A stretch of 47,432 bases of DNA from assembly GCA_022567295.1 (NCBI GenBank), contig JADFHE010000018.1, forward strand, positions 1 to 47,432. The letters run 5' to 3'. Made by a program: the position numbers and the translations under genes. Origin of the DNA: Pseudomonadota bacterium. GTDB lineage: Bacteria; Pseudomonadota; Gammaproteobacteria; Steroidobacterales; Woeseiaceae. A model generated the notes under the pieces. The model was given only the letters and a program-made list of their open reading frames with translations, ran no database searches and was not told the origin of the DNA. This document shows, piece after piece, positions 27,383-36,830 of the stretch. Position 1 is the first letter of the stretch, and each line of letters begins with the position of its first letter.

Positions 27383-28414
27383 CTAGACGCGCCTCAGGCT
27401 GTGCAGAATGTAGAGGGAAATGGTGAAGAGCACCATGGCGACGGCTTGATGCATGGCGCCAAGAATCACCGGTACTGCCATTAGCAGTGTCGTGATGCCG
27501 AGCACTATTTGCAACATTACTGTGTGCAGCAGAGCGTTTACCGCGGGCCGGCTTCGGGGTGGCAAATCGGCACTCCTGGCTTTGCACCAGAAACCGACCA
27601 CGACAATCAAGGTCGTGATTGCCAGTATGCGGTGATCCAGCTGTACCGTCGTCATGTTGTCAAAGAAGTTGCGCCAGAACGGCTGCAGCGCCATCGTGCC
27701 CGGTGGCACCCAGTCGTCGCCCATCATCGGAAACGTGTTATAGATCTTGCCGGCCTTTAGCCCGGCCACAAAGCCGCCCGAGATGATCGTCACCGACATC
27801 AGAACAGTCAGACTCAGCGACTTGTTGTACCAGGAATGCTTCCGCTTGCCGTCTGCAGGGAACAGCAGCGACATGGCCACCCAAAACATGTAGGCGTAAA
27901 TTAGGAAAGCGGCAACAAGATGGGCTGTCAGCCGGTACTGGCTGACGTGTGGTACATCAACCAGACCGCTTTTTACCATGTACCAGCCGAGTACTCCCTG
28001 CAGGCCGCCGAGTACAAACATCAGCAAATACTTCGGCCACTCGGCACTCTTGATGTAGCCCTTGGCGAAGAAGAAAATAAGTGGCACGAGAAAAACGATG
28101 CCGATGGTCCTGCCGAGCAATCGGTGCAAGAATTCCAACCAGAAAATGCCTTTGAATGCAGCAACGTCCATATGCGAATTCACCTTCTGGAATTCAGGTG
28201 ATTGCTGGTATCGATCAAACACGTGCTGCCATTCGGCATCCGTGAACGGTGGCAGCCAGCCCATCAGCGGTCGCCAGTCGACCATTGAAAGACCGGACCC
28301 GGTCAGACGGGTAAAGCCGCCCAGAATTACCATCGCGAAGACGAGCGCACAGCAGATCAATAACCACATAGCGACGGCGCGATCCTGCGAGCGAGTCAGG
28401 TCTGAATCAGTCAT
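27383..28414 (-). CDS. ctaA: heme A synthase, COX15/CtaA family
   Basis: A 343-aa integral membrane protein with CtaA/COX15 hallmarks: VILGGFTRLTGSGLSMVDWRP, the FLEFLHRLLGR heme-ligand histidine region (here LEFLHRLLGRTIG), YRLTAHLVAAF and LDHRILAITTLIVV, giving the conserved heme-binding His set. It oxidises heme O to heme A for aa3-type cytochrome oxidases, showing aerobic respiration. No ctaB or cox genes are in the window. Confidence 0.93.
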   Translation of the reverse strand: MTDSDLTRSQDRAVAMWLLICCALVFAMVILGGFTRLTGSGLSMVDWRPLMGWLPPFTDAEWQHVFDRYQQSPEFQKVNSHMDVAAFKGIFWLEFLHRLLGRTIGIVFLVPLIFFFAKGYIKSAEWPKYLLMFVLGGLQGVLGWYMVKSGLVDVPHVSQYRLTAHLVAAFLIYAYMFWVAMSLLFPADGKRKHSWYNKSLSLTVLMSVTIISGGFVAGLKAGKIYNTFPMMGDDWVPPGTMALQPFWRNFFDNMTTVQLDHRILAITTLIVVVGFWCKARSADLPPRSRPAVNALLHTVMLQIVLGITTLLMAVPVILGAMHQAVAMVLFTISLYILHSLRRV

Positions 28415-28501
28415 CTAACGGTTGCCTGTCGGTTGCTGCACCAGAAGTGCAATATTAGCAGCACAAAAGCTACCCGCGTCAATGCGTGCTAACCTCGATT
28501 C

Positions 28502-29653
28502 GTGAAAATTTCGGACTGCAATAACATCATGGATTTTCGCCGTATCGCGCGGCGCAAATTGCCGTCGCCGGTATTTCATTATCTCGATGGTGGCGCCGAT
28601 GATGAGTGGACGATGGGCAGAAATACGACTGCATTCAATGACTACGAACTGCTGCCCGCACAGCTATCAGATGTCAGCAATCTGAACTTGAGAACGACGT
28701 TGTTCGGTGAGCCGATTGACTGGCCTGTGATGATATCGCCAACCGGTGCGTCAAAATTATTTCATGCCGCAGGTGAGCCTGCCGTCGTTCGTGCGGCCGA
28801 AAAATTCGGCATGGTTTATAGCCTCTCGACGATTGGTACGACGACGATTGAAGACGTCGCAGCTGCTGGTACCTGCCCCATGATGTATCAGGTCTACGTC
28901 TTCAGGGATCGTGGCCTGACGACGGACTTTGTTGAGCGCTGCAAAGCTGCAGGATTCAAGGCGCTTTGCCTCACTGTGGATACTCCGGTCGCCGGCAATC
29001 GTGAGCGTGACCACGTCTTCGGAATAGCGTCGGGAAAGCTGAAACTTCGCAGTGTGATGAGTTTATTACGCCACCCCGGATGGTTGTATCGTGCGACGAT
29101 TCGGAAGGATCTGGAAATGGTGAATATAACTGCCAGTCAAGGTCCTGAGCAGTTCAGCGATATGAGCGTCAAGGAGTACATTGACAGTCAGTTCGATCGC
29201 TCACTGACGTGGAAGGACGTTGAATGGCTGGCAGCGCAGTGGGACGGGCCATTGGTTATCAAGGGAGTGCTGACTGTTGCCGACTGCAGGAATGCGGCGA
29301 ATTCCGGTGCGACGGCTGTCATGCTGTCAAATCACGGCGGACGGCAGCTTGAAGCTGCGCCGGCACCTGTCGATTGCATTGCCGACGTCGCGGATGCCCT
29401 GCATGACCGGCTTGAGATCATATGCGACGGTGGAGTTCGTCGCGGCACCCATGTGGTCAAGGCGCTGGCGCTCGGTGCCAACGCCTGCAGCATCGGGCGC
29501 GCTTATCTGTATCCGTTGGCAGCAGGCGGTCAGGCGGGTGTCGAAAGAGGCCTCACGCTGTTGCGCGACGAGGTTGAAAGGACGATGGCATTGCTTGGCT
29601 GCGATTCGGTTGACCAGCTCGGTTCGAGATTCATTCGACACCGTAGCGACTGA
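28502..29653 (+). CDS. lldD: FMN-dependent alpha-hydroxy-acid dehydrogenase, L-lactate dehydrogenase type
   Basis: The 383-aa protein (GTG start) follows the FMN alpha-hydroxy-acid family: FHYLDGGADDEWTMGRN, PTGASKLFHAAGE, QVYVFRDRGLT, LCLTVDTPVAGNRERD, and the catalytic SNHGGRQLEAAP with its proton-abstracting His, then DGGVRRGTHVVKALALGA. It oxidises L-lactate or a similar 2-hydroxy acid, passing electrons to the respiratory chain. The symbol is by family; glycolate or mandelate-type substrates cannot be excluded. It is divergent from ctaA. Confidence 0.87.
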   Translation: MKISDCNNIMDFRRIARRKLPSPVFHYLDGGADDEWTMGRNTTAFNDYELLPAQLSDVSNLNLRTTLFGEPIDWPVMISPTGASKLFHAAGEPAVVRAAEKFGMVYSLSTIGTTTIEDVAAAGTCPMMYQVYVFRDRGLTTDFVERCKAAGFKALCLTVDTPVAGNRERDHVFGIASGKLKLRSVMSLLRHPGWLYRATIRKDLEMVNITASQGPEQFSDMSVKEYIDSQFDRSLTWKDVEWLAAQWDGPLVIKGVLTVADCRNAANSGATAVMLSNHGGRQLEAAPAPVDCIADVADALHDRLEIICDGGVRRGTHVVKALALGANACSIGRAYLYPLAAGGQAGVERGLTLLRDEVERTMALLGCDSVDQLGSRFIRHRSD

Positions 29654-29787
29654 GATTTGTTGGCGTCAAACGCGCGCATCAAGTCATTTTTTTCCAGATT
29701 ACGAAATAGCCATTTCGAAGCCAGTAAATCCAGGAAAACGCCGAACCCCACTAATCAGCGGTCCAAATCGAACAATATGACCAACTT

Positions 29788-29911
29788 TATAATGTGCGCG
29801 ACGTATTTAGGAGGAATTGGGACCCATATGCGAGTACCATTTCGGCTTCTGTGACCATGAGGGTCCGGTGTAGACACCGTCATCGAACGGTAGTGATGTG
29901 AAGAGGTACTT
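29788..29911 (+). promoter_or_regulatory. cold-shock gene promoter -10 and structured 5' leader
   Basis: A perfect TATAAT lies at 29788-29793, although no good -35 box is seen. The resulting leader of roughly 110 bases contains an AGGAGG at 29809-29814 and a perfect hairpin, CGGTGT/ACACCG (29866-29871 and 29874-29879). A long structured leader is typical of cspA-like genes, whose mRNA folding senses temperature. A second hairpin (CGAAAT/ATTTCG, 29702-29717) lies upstream of the -10. Confidence 0.4.
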
Positions 29912-30124
29912 ATGTCAGGCGAAAGAGTTGAAGGAACCGTGAAGTGGTTTAACGACGACAAGGGATTTGGTTTCATCGAACGTGAAGGTGGTCAGGACGT
30001 TTTCGTTCACCATACCGCGGTGCAGATGGAAGGATTCAAATCCCTTAAAGAAGGACAGAAAGTCACGATGGAAGTGACCCAGGGTCAGAAAGGGCCCCAG
30101 GCGGAAAACGTAATCGCCGAGTAA
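29912..30124 (+). CDS. cold-shock domain protein
   Basis: A 70-aa single-domain protein with RNP1-like KGFGFIER and RNP2-like VFVHHTAV. These are the nucleic-acid-binding surfaces of the CspA family, which melt RNA secondary structure. [13 protein letters not shown] and the C-terminal GPQAENV are the usual family blocks. An AGAGG lies shortly before the ATG. It stands alone after a long leader. Confidence 0.96.
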   Translation: MSGERVEGTVKWFNDDKGFGFIEREGGQDVFVHHTAVQMEGFKSLKEGQKVTMEVTQGQKGPQAENVIAE

Positions 30125-30161
30125 GTCCAGCCGAACCCTGCCAGTGGCGAGTCGAAAGTGG

Positions 30162-30920
30162 TCAAAAGCTGCCGAGTCCGTCGCTGATCAACTTCAGCGC
30201 AACGACGAATAACAACAAGTATACGAACCGGAAGAAAAGCCGGTCCGAGACGTTTTTGTGCAACCAGACACCGAGCGCTATGCCGAGCGGTGCGAATGGC
30301 GCGAGGACCAGCGAAGCGATCAAGTTATCGGTCGAGAGCTGGCCCAACCAGCCGTACGGCACGAGCTTCACGTAATTGACAGCAGCGAAAAATACGACCG
30401 TTGTTGCCACAAACTCTGTTCTGTTCAACGGGCGTCGCAGCAGGTACATGCTGATCGGCGGGCCGCCCGAGTGCGCGATGAAACTCGTAAAACCCGCTCC
30501 AGCTCCGCCCAGCAGGCCGAAAGACTTTGGCAAATAGCCGCTTTCACTTGCTGACCCGAAGCGACGAGTAAGCCAATAATGAACCGTGAACAGAATAGCC
30601 ACTACGCCAATAATCAGTTTGACAACGGCGGCGCTCAGGTAGCCGAAAAGCATTGTGCCGGCAACAATTCCGAGCATCGACGATGGCACAAGAATACGCA
30701 GTTCAGGCCACACCCACTTACCGCGATAAGCCCAAAGGCTCAACAGGTCCATAAGGCAGAGTATGGGCAACAGAATCCCTGCAGCCTGGATTGGTGACAT
30801 GGCGAGTGACATCAACGGCACGGCTGCAACGCCGAGTCCGCCACCGAAGCCGCCTTTCGCTGTTCCGAATAACAACACGGCCGGTATTGAGACCGCGTAA
30901 AATAAGGGGTCCGCAATCAC
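30162..30920 (-). CDS. TauE/SafE family sulfite exporter-like permease
   Basis: A 252-aa protein with about seven or eight membrane helices. The N-terminal FGTAKGGFGGGLGVAAVPLM loop and the second half's GGAGAGFTSFIAHSGGPPIS are the duplicated TauE/SafE (DUF81) signature. The family is associated with export of sulfite, sulfoacetate or other organic anions, and the substrate here is unknown. It is a single minus-strand gene, whose start lies about 57 bases from the left arm of the second hairpin element. Confidence 0.87.
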   Translation of the reverse strand: MIADPLFYAVSIPAVLLFGTAKGGFGGGLGVAAVPLMSLAMSPIQAAGILLPILCLMDLLSLWAYRGKWVWPELRILVPSSMLGIVAGTMLFGYLSAAVVKLIIGVVAILFTVHYWLTRRFGSASESGYLPKSFGLLGGAGAGFTSFIAHSGGPPISMYLLRRPLNRTEFVATTVVFFAAVNYVKLVPYGWLGQLSTDNLIASLVLAPFAPLGIALGVWLHKNVSDRLFFRFVYLLLFVVALKLISDGLGSF

Positions 30921-30976
30921 TGTTTCTCCTCAGAACGCGTTCGACTTACTGGTCGGCCCGAATTCTGTTTTAATTC

Positions 30977-31106
30977 AGTGCTCTATCCATGTGATAATTA
31001 TGCGTTCAGTCAGCTTGTCACCGCTAACGGCAAGGCGCGCCTCGCCGGCAGTGGCGGCGCCTTTGCCAAGAGACGGAACGCATAATTATCACATGGATAG
31101 AGCACT
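30977..31106. repeat. MITE/REP-like hairpin element, copy 2
   Basis: Perfect 31-base inverted arms (30977-31007 and 31076-31106) enclose an inner AAGGCGC/GCGCCTT stem (31032-31038 and 31057-31063). The core TTGCCAAGAGACGGAAC (31063-31079) and the preceding GC-rich block match the element at 26045-26319, as does the terminal AGTGCTCTA. The arms themselves differ in sequence between the two copies. It fills the gap between a divergent pair of genes and ends 26 bases before the start of the next gene, so it may influence transcription. Confidence 0.88.
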
Positions 31107-31132
31107 AGGTCCTGCAACAAGAATACCCTGCT

Positions 31133-31516
31133 GTGAAGATTCGTATCAGAGACAATTCGATTCGACTGCGCCTGACACGCGGCGAAGTCGACGCTATGCG
31201 CGATAACGGCGTGGTTAAATCGACCACGGGTTTCCCCGGCGGGCGACAGTTCAGTTACTCACTCGAAAGCAGTCCGGCAAGTGTCAAACCGGCCGCTTTT
31301 TATTCCGATAATGAAATCACGGTTCGACTGCCGGAGACGGTTGTCCTGGCGTGGGCAACGACGGAGCAGGTTTCGGTGGAGGGTGAACAATTACTCGACG
31401 ACGGCGAAAAGTTGACGATTCTTGTGGAAAAAGATTTTGCCTGCCTTGCGCCGAGAGAAGGCGAAGATGAAGCGGATATGTTTGTACATCCTGACGGTGA
31501 CGAGGCACAGTGCTGA
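31133..31516 (+). CDS. conserved-looking hypothetical protein (127 aa)
   Basis: A small soluble protein from a GTG start, beginning KIRIRDNSIRLRLTRGEV. It has no signal or membrane helix, is mostly beta-strand-like, and ends in an acidic region with Cys residues (DFACLAPREGEDEADMF ... EAQC). I do not assign a function. Its stop overlaps the start of the DUF2461 gene in a TGATG, indicating translational coupling. Confidence 0.75.
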   Translation: MKIRIRDNSIRLRLTRGEVDAMRDNGVVKSTTGFPGGRQFSYSLESSPASVKPAAFYSDNEITVRLPETVVLAWATTEQVSVEGEQLLDDGEKLTILVEKDFACLAPREGEDEADMFVHPDGDEAQC

Positions 31517-32211
31517 TGGCGGTGAGTCGTTACAGCCGGTTCGAAAAGAGAACGATCAAATTTCTTCAGGAGCTACGCGCAAACAATAATCGCGCATGGT
31601 TCGAAGCCAACAAGTCACGTTACGAAGACGACGTCCTCGATGTCGCGTTACGCTTCATTCAGTCCATGCAGGACCCATTGGCGGAATTCGCGCCGCATTT
31701 CACGGCGGTACCCACACGAATGCGCGGTTCGTTGATGAGAGTCTATCGCGATACCCGTTTCTCGAAGAACAAGCTGCCCTACAAGACAAATATTGGAATT
31801 CAGTTTCGCCACGAACGCGCCAAAGATGTTCATTCGCCCGGTTATTACGTGCACATCGATCCTGATGAAGTATTCATCGGTGTCGGCATGTGGCGGCCCG
31901 ACTCCGATCCGTTGCGGCAAATTCGTGAACGAATCGCCGCGAGGCCGGCCGAATGGACACGGGCGATTGGTACCCCGGCATTCAAACGACATTTTCATTT
32001 GGGCGGGGAGTCACTGCAACGTCCACCGCGAGGTTTTGACAAGGATCATCCGTTAATCGATGTCATCAAGCGCAAGAGTTTTATTGCCATTCGCAACCTG
32101 GCGGTTGAAGACTGCCTGAAACCGCAGTTTCAGCGCAGTGTTGAAACGTCGTTCAAGTACGCCACGCCCTATATGAAGTTCTTATGTGCTGCGGTTGGAG
32201 TAAAGCTCTAG
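31516..32211 (+). CDS. DUF2461 family protein
   Basis: Starting at ATG 31516, the 231-aa protein shows the DUF2461/TIGR02453 signatures: FLQELRANNNRAWFEANKSR, RVYRDTRFSKNKLPYKTNIG, and GYYVHIDPDEVFIGVGMWRP. The function of the family is unknown; members are soluble and widespread in bacteria. It is coupled to the preceding small gene and is convergent with the thioredoxin-fold gene, overlapping it by 4 bases. Confidence 0.9.
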   Translation: MAVSRYSRFEKRTIKFLQELRANNNRAWFEANKSRYEDDVLDVALRFIQSMQDPLAEFAPHFTAVPTRMRGSLMRVYRDTRFSKNKLPYKTNIGIQFRHERAKDVHSPGYYVHIDPDEVFIGVGMWRPDSDPLRQIRERIAARPAEWTRAIGTPAFKRHFHLGGESLQRPPRGFDKDHPLIDVIKRKSFIAIRNLAVEDCLKPQFQRSVETSFKYATPYMKFLCAAVGVKL

Positions 32212-32795
32212 CGGCCGAGTGCCGTTCGCAATTCTCGCGATAAGATCTTCGGATCTGGGCGATCGACGATGAACTTCGATAACTCCGTGTAGCGAATGAT
32301 GCCGCTCGGGTCAATCACTAACGCCGTCGGCCAGACGGTGTCCGCGCCATATTCCTTGCGGTGATCGTCGGGCACGCCAGACTTGTGCAATAGGCCGAGC
32401 TGTTTCGCGACTGCGAGATCGACGTCGAGCCAAAAGTCGAATTCGACCTTAAAAAATTCGGCAACACGCCGTGTTGTCTCAAGTGGTTTGGGAGTCACGA
32501 GTATTAATCGCGCACCGAGGTCAACGATGTCCTTGTAGTGGACGGTCAGATTTTCAACTTGCGAGCTGCAGAACGGGCACCAGTTTCCACGGACAAACAG
32601 CATGACGGTCGCAGTGCCATGCAGTTCGGTTGATCGCACAGGATCTCCGTTTTCATTAATGGCATGAAAATCCGGTAGTGGTTGACCGCGACGCAACACG
32701 GCAGGAACCGGCCGGCCGGATCTTCGAAAGCGCCAGTAAGCTCCTGCTGCGACGGCCAGCACAGCGATGATTATTAATAATGCGGTGTTGCTCAT
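32208..32795 (-). CDS. membrane-anchored thioredoxin-fold/AhpC-TSA-like protein
   Basis: From ATG 32795 the 195-aa protein begins with a membrane anchor (LLIIIAVLAVAAGAYW). A redoxin domain follows with GQPLPDFHAINENGD, the active site RGNWCPFCSSQ (a CxxC) and a late VWPTALVIDPSG cis-Pro-like segment. It could act as a thiol oxidoreductase or peroxiredoxin facing the periplasm. Because the Cys pair is CPFC, both activities remain open. It is divergent from the acetoacetyl-CoA synthetase gene. Confidence 0.82.
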   Translation of the reverse strand: MSNTALLIIIAVLAVAAGAYWRFRRSGRPVPAVLRRGQPLPDFHAINENGDPVRSTELHGTATVMLFVRGNWCPFCSSQVENLTVHYKDIVDLGARLILVTPKPLETTRRVAEFFKVEFDFWLDVDLAVAKQLGLLHKSGVPDDHRKEYGADTVWPTALVIDPSGIIRYTELSKFIVDRPDPKILSRELRTALGR

Positions 32796-32880
32796 AGTGT
32801 CGCAGTATCGCCCTCGATTGGTCGTGGACACAAGAGCGGTTTTGTGGATACTGATACGCGCCTTCCGACGCGTAGAGATA

Positions 32881-34815
32881 ATGAGCAGTAATCCAATAAT
32901 CTGGGAGCCTGACAGCGATCGTATCCGCAGGTCGGCAATGTACCAATTCATGCAACAGCAGGGATTTGATGACTACGGCGCGCTGCATAGATGGTCTATT
33001 GACGAATCACCGGCATTTTGGTCAGCGCTCTGCACTTTTTGTGAGATCCGGTTCGAGCGACCGGCGGATACCATTCTTGCGCGTCCCGAAAACATTATGG
33101 ATGCCGGGTGGTTCGATGGAGCAGAACTGAATTTCGCTGCGCATCTGCTGCGCCACACAGGCAGCGAGACGGCCATTGTTTTTTGCGGTGAGGACGGCAC
33201 CCGGCGGGCATTAAGTCGCGACAAACTGCGCACCACAGTCGCTCGCGTTGCCGCGTCTCTACGCGCCTGCGGTATCGAAAAAGGCGACCGCGTGGCGGGG
33301 TATCTGCCGAATTGTCCTGAAGCCGTGATTGCGATGCTCGCCACAACCAGCATCGGCGCGATATGGTCATCCTGTTCGCCCGACTTTGGCGTCAACGGTG
33401 TCGTCGATCGCTTCGGTCAAATCGAGCCGAAGATACTGTTTGCTGCCAACGCCTACTTTTATAACGGCAAGACTTGTGACACGCGGACAACGGTCGCCGG
33501 AGTAGCGAGAGCCGTTCCGTCGCTCGTGAAAACTGTCATCGTGCCATTTGTCGATGAGGTGCCTGTTGATATCGACATCGATAATGCGGTCGCCTGGCAG
33601 GACTTCCTCGCTGACGACACCACTCTCGAGATCACTGCAGTCGAGTTCAATCACCCGCTATACATCATGTATTCATCCGGTACGACGGGTGTTCCCAAGT
33701 GCATCGTGCACGGACACGGTGGCACCTTGTTACAACAGAGCAAAGAACATGTTCTGCATACCGGCGTAACCGAGCGAGACAAGCTGTTTTATTTCACTAC
33801 CTGTGGCTGGATGATGTGGAACTGGTTGGTCTGCGGTCTGGGCACTGGCGCTACCCTTATTCTTTTCGACGGCGCGCCGTTCTTCAACGAGGGTCGCATA
33901 CTCTGGGAAATTGCCGAGCGGGAAGGCATCGCAATCTTCGGCACAAGCGCCAAGTACATCTCCGCATTGCAGAATACGGCCGTCAGGCCAATAGAGGATT
34001 TCTCGTTGCCCGAACTGCGCGCCGTGCTTTCGACGGGGTCACCACTGGCACCGGCAAGTTTTGATTTCGTCTACGAGGCGATCGGTGACGATTTGCAACT
34101 GGCCTCGATCTCGGGCGGAACCGATATTCTGAGCTGCTTCGCTTTGGGAAATCCGATCTTGCCAGTTCGCCGCGGCGAGTTGCAATGTAAGGGCCTGGGT
34201 ATGGCAACGGACATTTTCGATGAAAACGGCAATTCGGTTGTTGGCGAACACGGCGAACTCGTTTGCACCAGGCCGTTTCCGTCGACACCGGTCGGGTTCT
34301 GGAATGACGCCGGCGACGCTCGATATCGCGCAGCGTATTTCGAGAAGTATCCGGGCGTTTGGGCACACGGCGACTTTGCCGAGGTGACCGAATACGGTGG
34401 CCTTGTTATTCACGGACGATCTGATTCTGTGCTCAACCCGGGTGGCGTTCGTATTGGTACGGCGGAAATATACCGGCAGGTCGAGAAGCTTGACGAAGTC
34501 GTCGAAAGTATTGCCATCGGACAAAACTGGAACAATGATGTTCGCGTTGTTCTGTTTGTGGTGTTGCAGGATGGCGTCGAGCTCAGTGACGAGCTGGTCG
34601 AGCGCATACGTAAAACCGTGCGCGAAAATACGACGCCTCGTCACGTGCCGGCGAAGATAATTTCGGTGCCGGAAATTCCACGCACAAGAAGCGGCAAAAT
34701 CGTCGAGCTGGCTGTGCGTTCCGTTGTGCACGGGGAGGAGGTCAGTAACATTCAGGCCCTCGCCAATCCCGATGCACTTGAGTACTATCGCGGCCTGCCG
34801 CAATTAGAGACCTAG
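32881..34815 (+). CDS. acetoacetyl-CoA synthetase
   Basis: The 644-aa protein is an ANL-superfamily adenylate-forming enzyme with MYSSGTTGVPKCIVHGHGG (P-loop-like), FYFTTCGWMMWNWLVCGL, and the hinge/Lys motifs GRSDSVLNPGGVRIGTAEIY and PRTRSGKIVELAVR. The N-terminal MYQFMQQQGFDDYGALHRWS and overall length match acetoacetate-CoA ligases, which activate acetoacetate with ATP. The start at 32881 was preferred over upstream starts because it begins with the family's SSNPIIWEPDSDRI segment. It starts an apparent run with the thioesterase, and then glpK. Confidence 0.93.
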   Translation: MSSNPIIWEPDSDRIRRSAMYQFMQQQGFDDYGALHRWSIDESPAFWSALCTFCEIRFERPADTILARPENIMDAGWFDGAELNFAAHLLRHTGSETAIVFCGEDGTRRALSRDKLRTTVARVAASLRACGIEKGDRVAGYLPNCPEAVIAMLATTSIGAIWSSCSPDFGVNGVVDRFGQIEPKILFAANAYFYNGKTCDTRTTVAGVARAVPSLVKTVIVPFVDEVPVDIDIDNAVAWQDFLADDTTLEITAVEFNHPLYIMYSSGTTGVPKCIVHGHGGTLLQQSKEHVLHTGVTERDKLFYFTTCGWMMWNWLVCGLGTGATLILFDGAPFFNEGRILWEIAEREGIAIFGTSAKYISALQNTAVRPIEDFSLPELRAVLSTGSPLAPASFDFVYEAIGDDLQLASISGGTDILSCFALGNPILPVRRGELQCKGLGMATDIFDENGNSVVGEHGELVCTRPFPSTPVGFWNDAGDARYRAAYFEKYPGVWAHGDFAEVTEYGGLVIHGRSDSVLNPGGVRIGTAEIYRQVEKLDEVVESIAIGQNWNNDVRVVLFVVLQDGVELSDELVERIRKTVRENTTPRHVPAKIISVPEIPRTRSGKIVELAVRSVVHGEEVSNIQALANPDALEYYRGLPQLET

Positions 34816-34826
34816 GGTGTCCTGAA

Positions 34827-35339
34827 TTGTCCGAAACTGAATATTCAGGCATTGAGATCGTTCGCGGCACCGTACTGCCCGAATGGATTGACGTCAATGA
34901 TCATATGAACGTCGCCTACTACGTGCTTGCCTTTGATCTTGCCGTTGATGCGCTGTGGGAGAAGTTCGGCATCACAAAGGACTACATCAGCGTCGCTAAC
35001 AGCTCAACGTTCGCTGTTGAAACCCATATTACCTGGCAGCGCGAATTAGCTGTTGATGAGCCTTACGTCATCACCTCACAACTACTGGCTTACGATGACA
35101 AACGGATTCAACAATTCATGCGCATGTATCACGCTGAAAAACACTATCTTGCGTCGACTGCGGAGTGGCTGAATTTGCACGTCGATCTTGCCGTACGAAA
35201 GGTAACGCCGTGGCCCGCTGCCATTCGTGAGCGCATTGCGGCGTTCGCGGATCTGCAACGCGAGTGGGGCTGGCCGCTCGAAGCTGGCCAACAAATAACG
35301 GTGCCAAATCCAATCTACCGTGCTTCGGTGCGCGACTGA
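34827..35339 (+). CDS. hotdog-fold acyl-CoA thioesterase
   Basis: The 170-aa protein starts at TTG with GGGTG upstream. It has the 4-hydroxybenzoyl-CoA thioesterase-like motif [19 protein letters not shown] with the catalytic Asp region, a beta-strand core ([13 protein letters not shown]) and [19 protein letters not shown]. Similar sequences act on betainyl-CoA in carnitine breakdown, but the substrate here is not fixed. It is 11 bases after acetoacetyl-CoA synthetase and overlaps glpK by TGATG. Confidence 0.82.
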   Translation: MSETEYSGIEIVRGTVLPEWIDVNDHMNVAYYVLAFDLAVDALWEKFGITKDYISVANSSTFAVETHITWQRELAVDEPYVITSQLLAYDDKRIQQFMRMYHAEKHYLASTAEWLNLHVDLAVRKVTPWPAAIRERIAAFADLQREWGWPLEAGQQITVPNPIYRASVRD

Positions 35340-36817
35340 TGGGGAAGTACCTGCTCGCAATTGATCAGGGTACCAGCAGTAGCCGGACGGTTATCTACGA
35401 TCACAACATAGCGGTCATCGCTGGCGCGCAACAGGAATTCCCGCAGATCTATCCGCAACCGGGCTGGGTTGAGCATGATCCTGAGGCAATCTGGACGTCG
35501 GTGTGCGCCGTGACCAAAGATGCTATGCGCGCGTCGCGAGCTAACGCGGCCGATATCACGGCGATCGGGATCACGAATCAACGTGAAACAACACTGATTT
35601 GGGATCGTAATACGGGACAATGCGTCTACAACGCAATCGTCTGGCAAGATCGTCGGACCGCTGATCGTTGTCGGGCACTGCAAGGCGATGGACTTGAGGC
35701 AACGGTGGCGGCCAAGACGGGTTTGCGACTCGATCCGTATTTTTCGGCGACCAAAATTTCCTGGATTCTCGATAACGTCGATGGTGTTCGGAAACGGGCG
35801 GAGGCAGGCAAATTGGCGTTCGGCACGATCGATTGTTTTCTGCTGTGGCGGCTAACGGGTGGTTCTCAGCATGCAACGGACGCGAGCAATGCGTCGCGAA
35901 CGATGTTGTTCAATATTCACACTCAGCAATGGGATGATGAATTGCTGCAGATATTCGATATTCCTCACCAGTTACTACCGACCGTAAAAGACTGTGCGGC
36001 CGAGTTTGGTATGACAACAGAGGCGTCGCTTGGCGGCGAAATTCCCATACTGGGTATCGCCGGCGATCAGCAGGCAGCGTTGATAGGACAGGCAGGTCTC
36101 GAAGTTGGCATGACGAAGAGCACCTACGGCACCGGTTGTTTCGTCATTGCCAATACGGGAGCGAAAGCGTTGGCGTCGGAAAATCGACTTCTGACAACCG
36201 TTGCGATGCGGTTGGACGGAGAGGTCACTTACGGTCTGGAAGGCAGCGTGTTCGTCGCCGGATCGGCAATGCAGTGGCTCCGCGATGAAATGGGAATAAT
36301 TCAGTCCGCTGCGGAGTCTGAAGCCATCGCCGCGCGGACGGGCGTGGTTGACGACGTGATCGTGGTGCCGGCGTTTGCAGGGCTCGGCGCGCCTCATTGG
36401 GATGCCGATGCACGTGGCGCTGTGCTTGGATTAACGCGCGGCAGCGGGCGCGATCAGGTGGTTACCGCAACACTGCAGTCGGTGGCTTATCAGACGCGGG
36501 ACCTGATCGATGCCATGGCGGAGGACGGAATAGCGCCCAGCGTTATCCGTGTCGACGGTGGAATGGTGGCAAATAACTGGTTCCTGCAGTTTTTGGCCGA
36601 TATTCTCGATATCGCGGTCGAGCGGCCCGTGAATGTCGAGTCGACTGCATTGGGCGCAGGCTACCTTGCTGCCTATAAGGCCGGCGTGCTGCGACGCCGC
36701 GAACAGATTTCAGAGTATTGGCAGTGCGAGTCACGCTTTGAACCGCTGATGTCGCGGGATCGACGCGAACATTTAATGCAAGGATGGAGAGCGGCCGTCA
36801 GCCGCGTACGCACGTAA
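35339..36817 (+). CDS. glpK: glycerol kinase
   Basis: From ATG 35339 the 492-aa protein has the FGGY-kinase layout: [15 protein letters not shown] phosphate loop, [30 protein letters not shown], a [11 protein letters not shown] segment and the second signature [21 protein letters not shown]. It makes glycerol-3-phosphate. The TGATG overlap with the thioesterase suggests translational coupling. No glpF or glpD is adjacent. It ends 13 bases before the kinase at the start of the signalling cluster, so read-through is possible. Confidence 0.95.
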   Translation: MGKYLLAIDQGTSSSRTVIYDHNIAVIAGAQQEFPQIYPQPGWVEHDPEAIWTSVCAVTKDAMRASRANAADITAIGITNQRETTLIWDRNTGQCVYNAIVWQDRRTADRCRALQGDGLEATVAAKTGLRLDPYFSATKISWILDNVDGVRKRAEAGKLAFGTIDCFLLWRLTGGSQHATDASNASRTMLFNIHTQQWDDELLQIFDIPHQLLPTVKDCAAEFGMTTEASLGGEIPILGIAGDQQAALIGQAGLEVGMTKSTYGTGCFVIANTGAKALASENRLLTTVAMRLDGEVTYGLEGSVFVAGSAMQWLRDEMGIIQSAAESEAIAARTGVVDDVIVVPAFAGLGAPHWDADARGAVLGLTRGSGRDQVVTATLQSVAYQTRDLIDAMAEDGIAPSVIRVDGGMVANNWFLQFLADILDIAVERPVNVESTALGAGYLAAYKAGVLRRREQISEYWQCESRFEPLMSRDRREHLMQGWRAAVSRVRT

Positions 36818-36830
36818 TGAGTAAGATGAT

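Noticed and set aside
29828..29854. Eight-codon leader peptide before the cold-shock gene
   Set aside because: The ribosome-binding sequence is 13 bases away and the peptide has no regulatory codon bias, so I list it only as a possibility within the leader.
34039..34803. 254-aa minus-strand frame opposite acetoacetyl-CoA synthetase
   Set aside because: Shadow of a conserved enzyme; no signal or start context.
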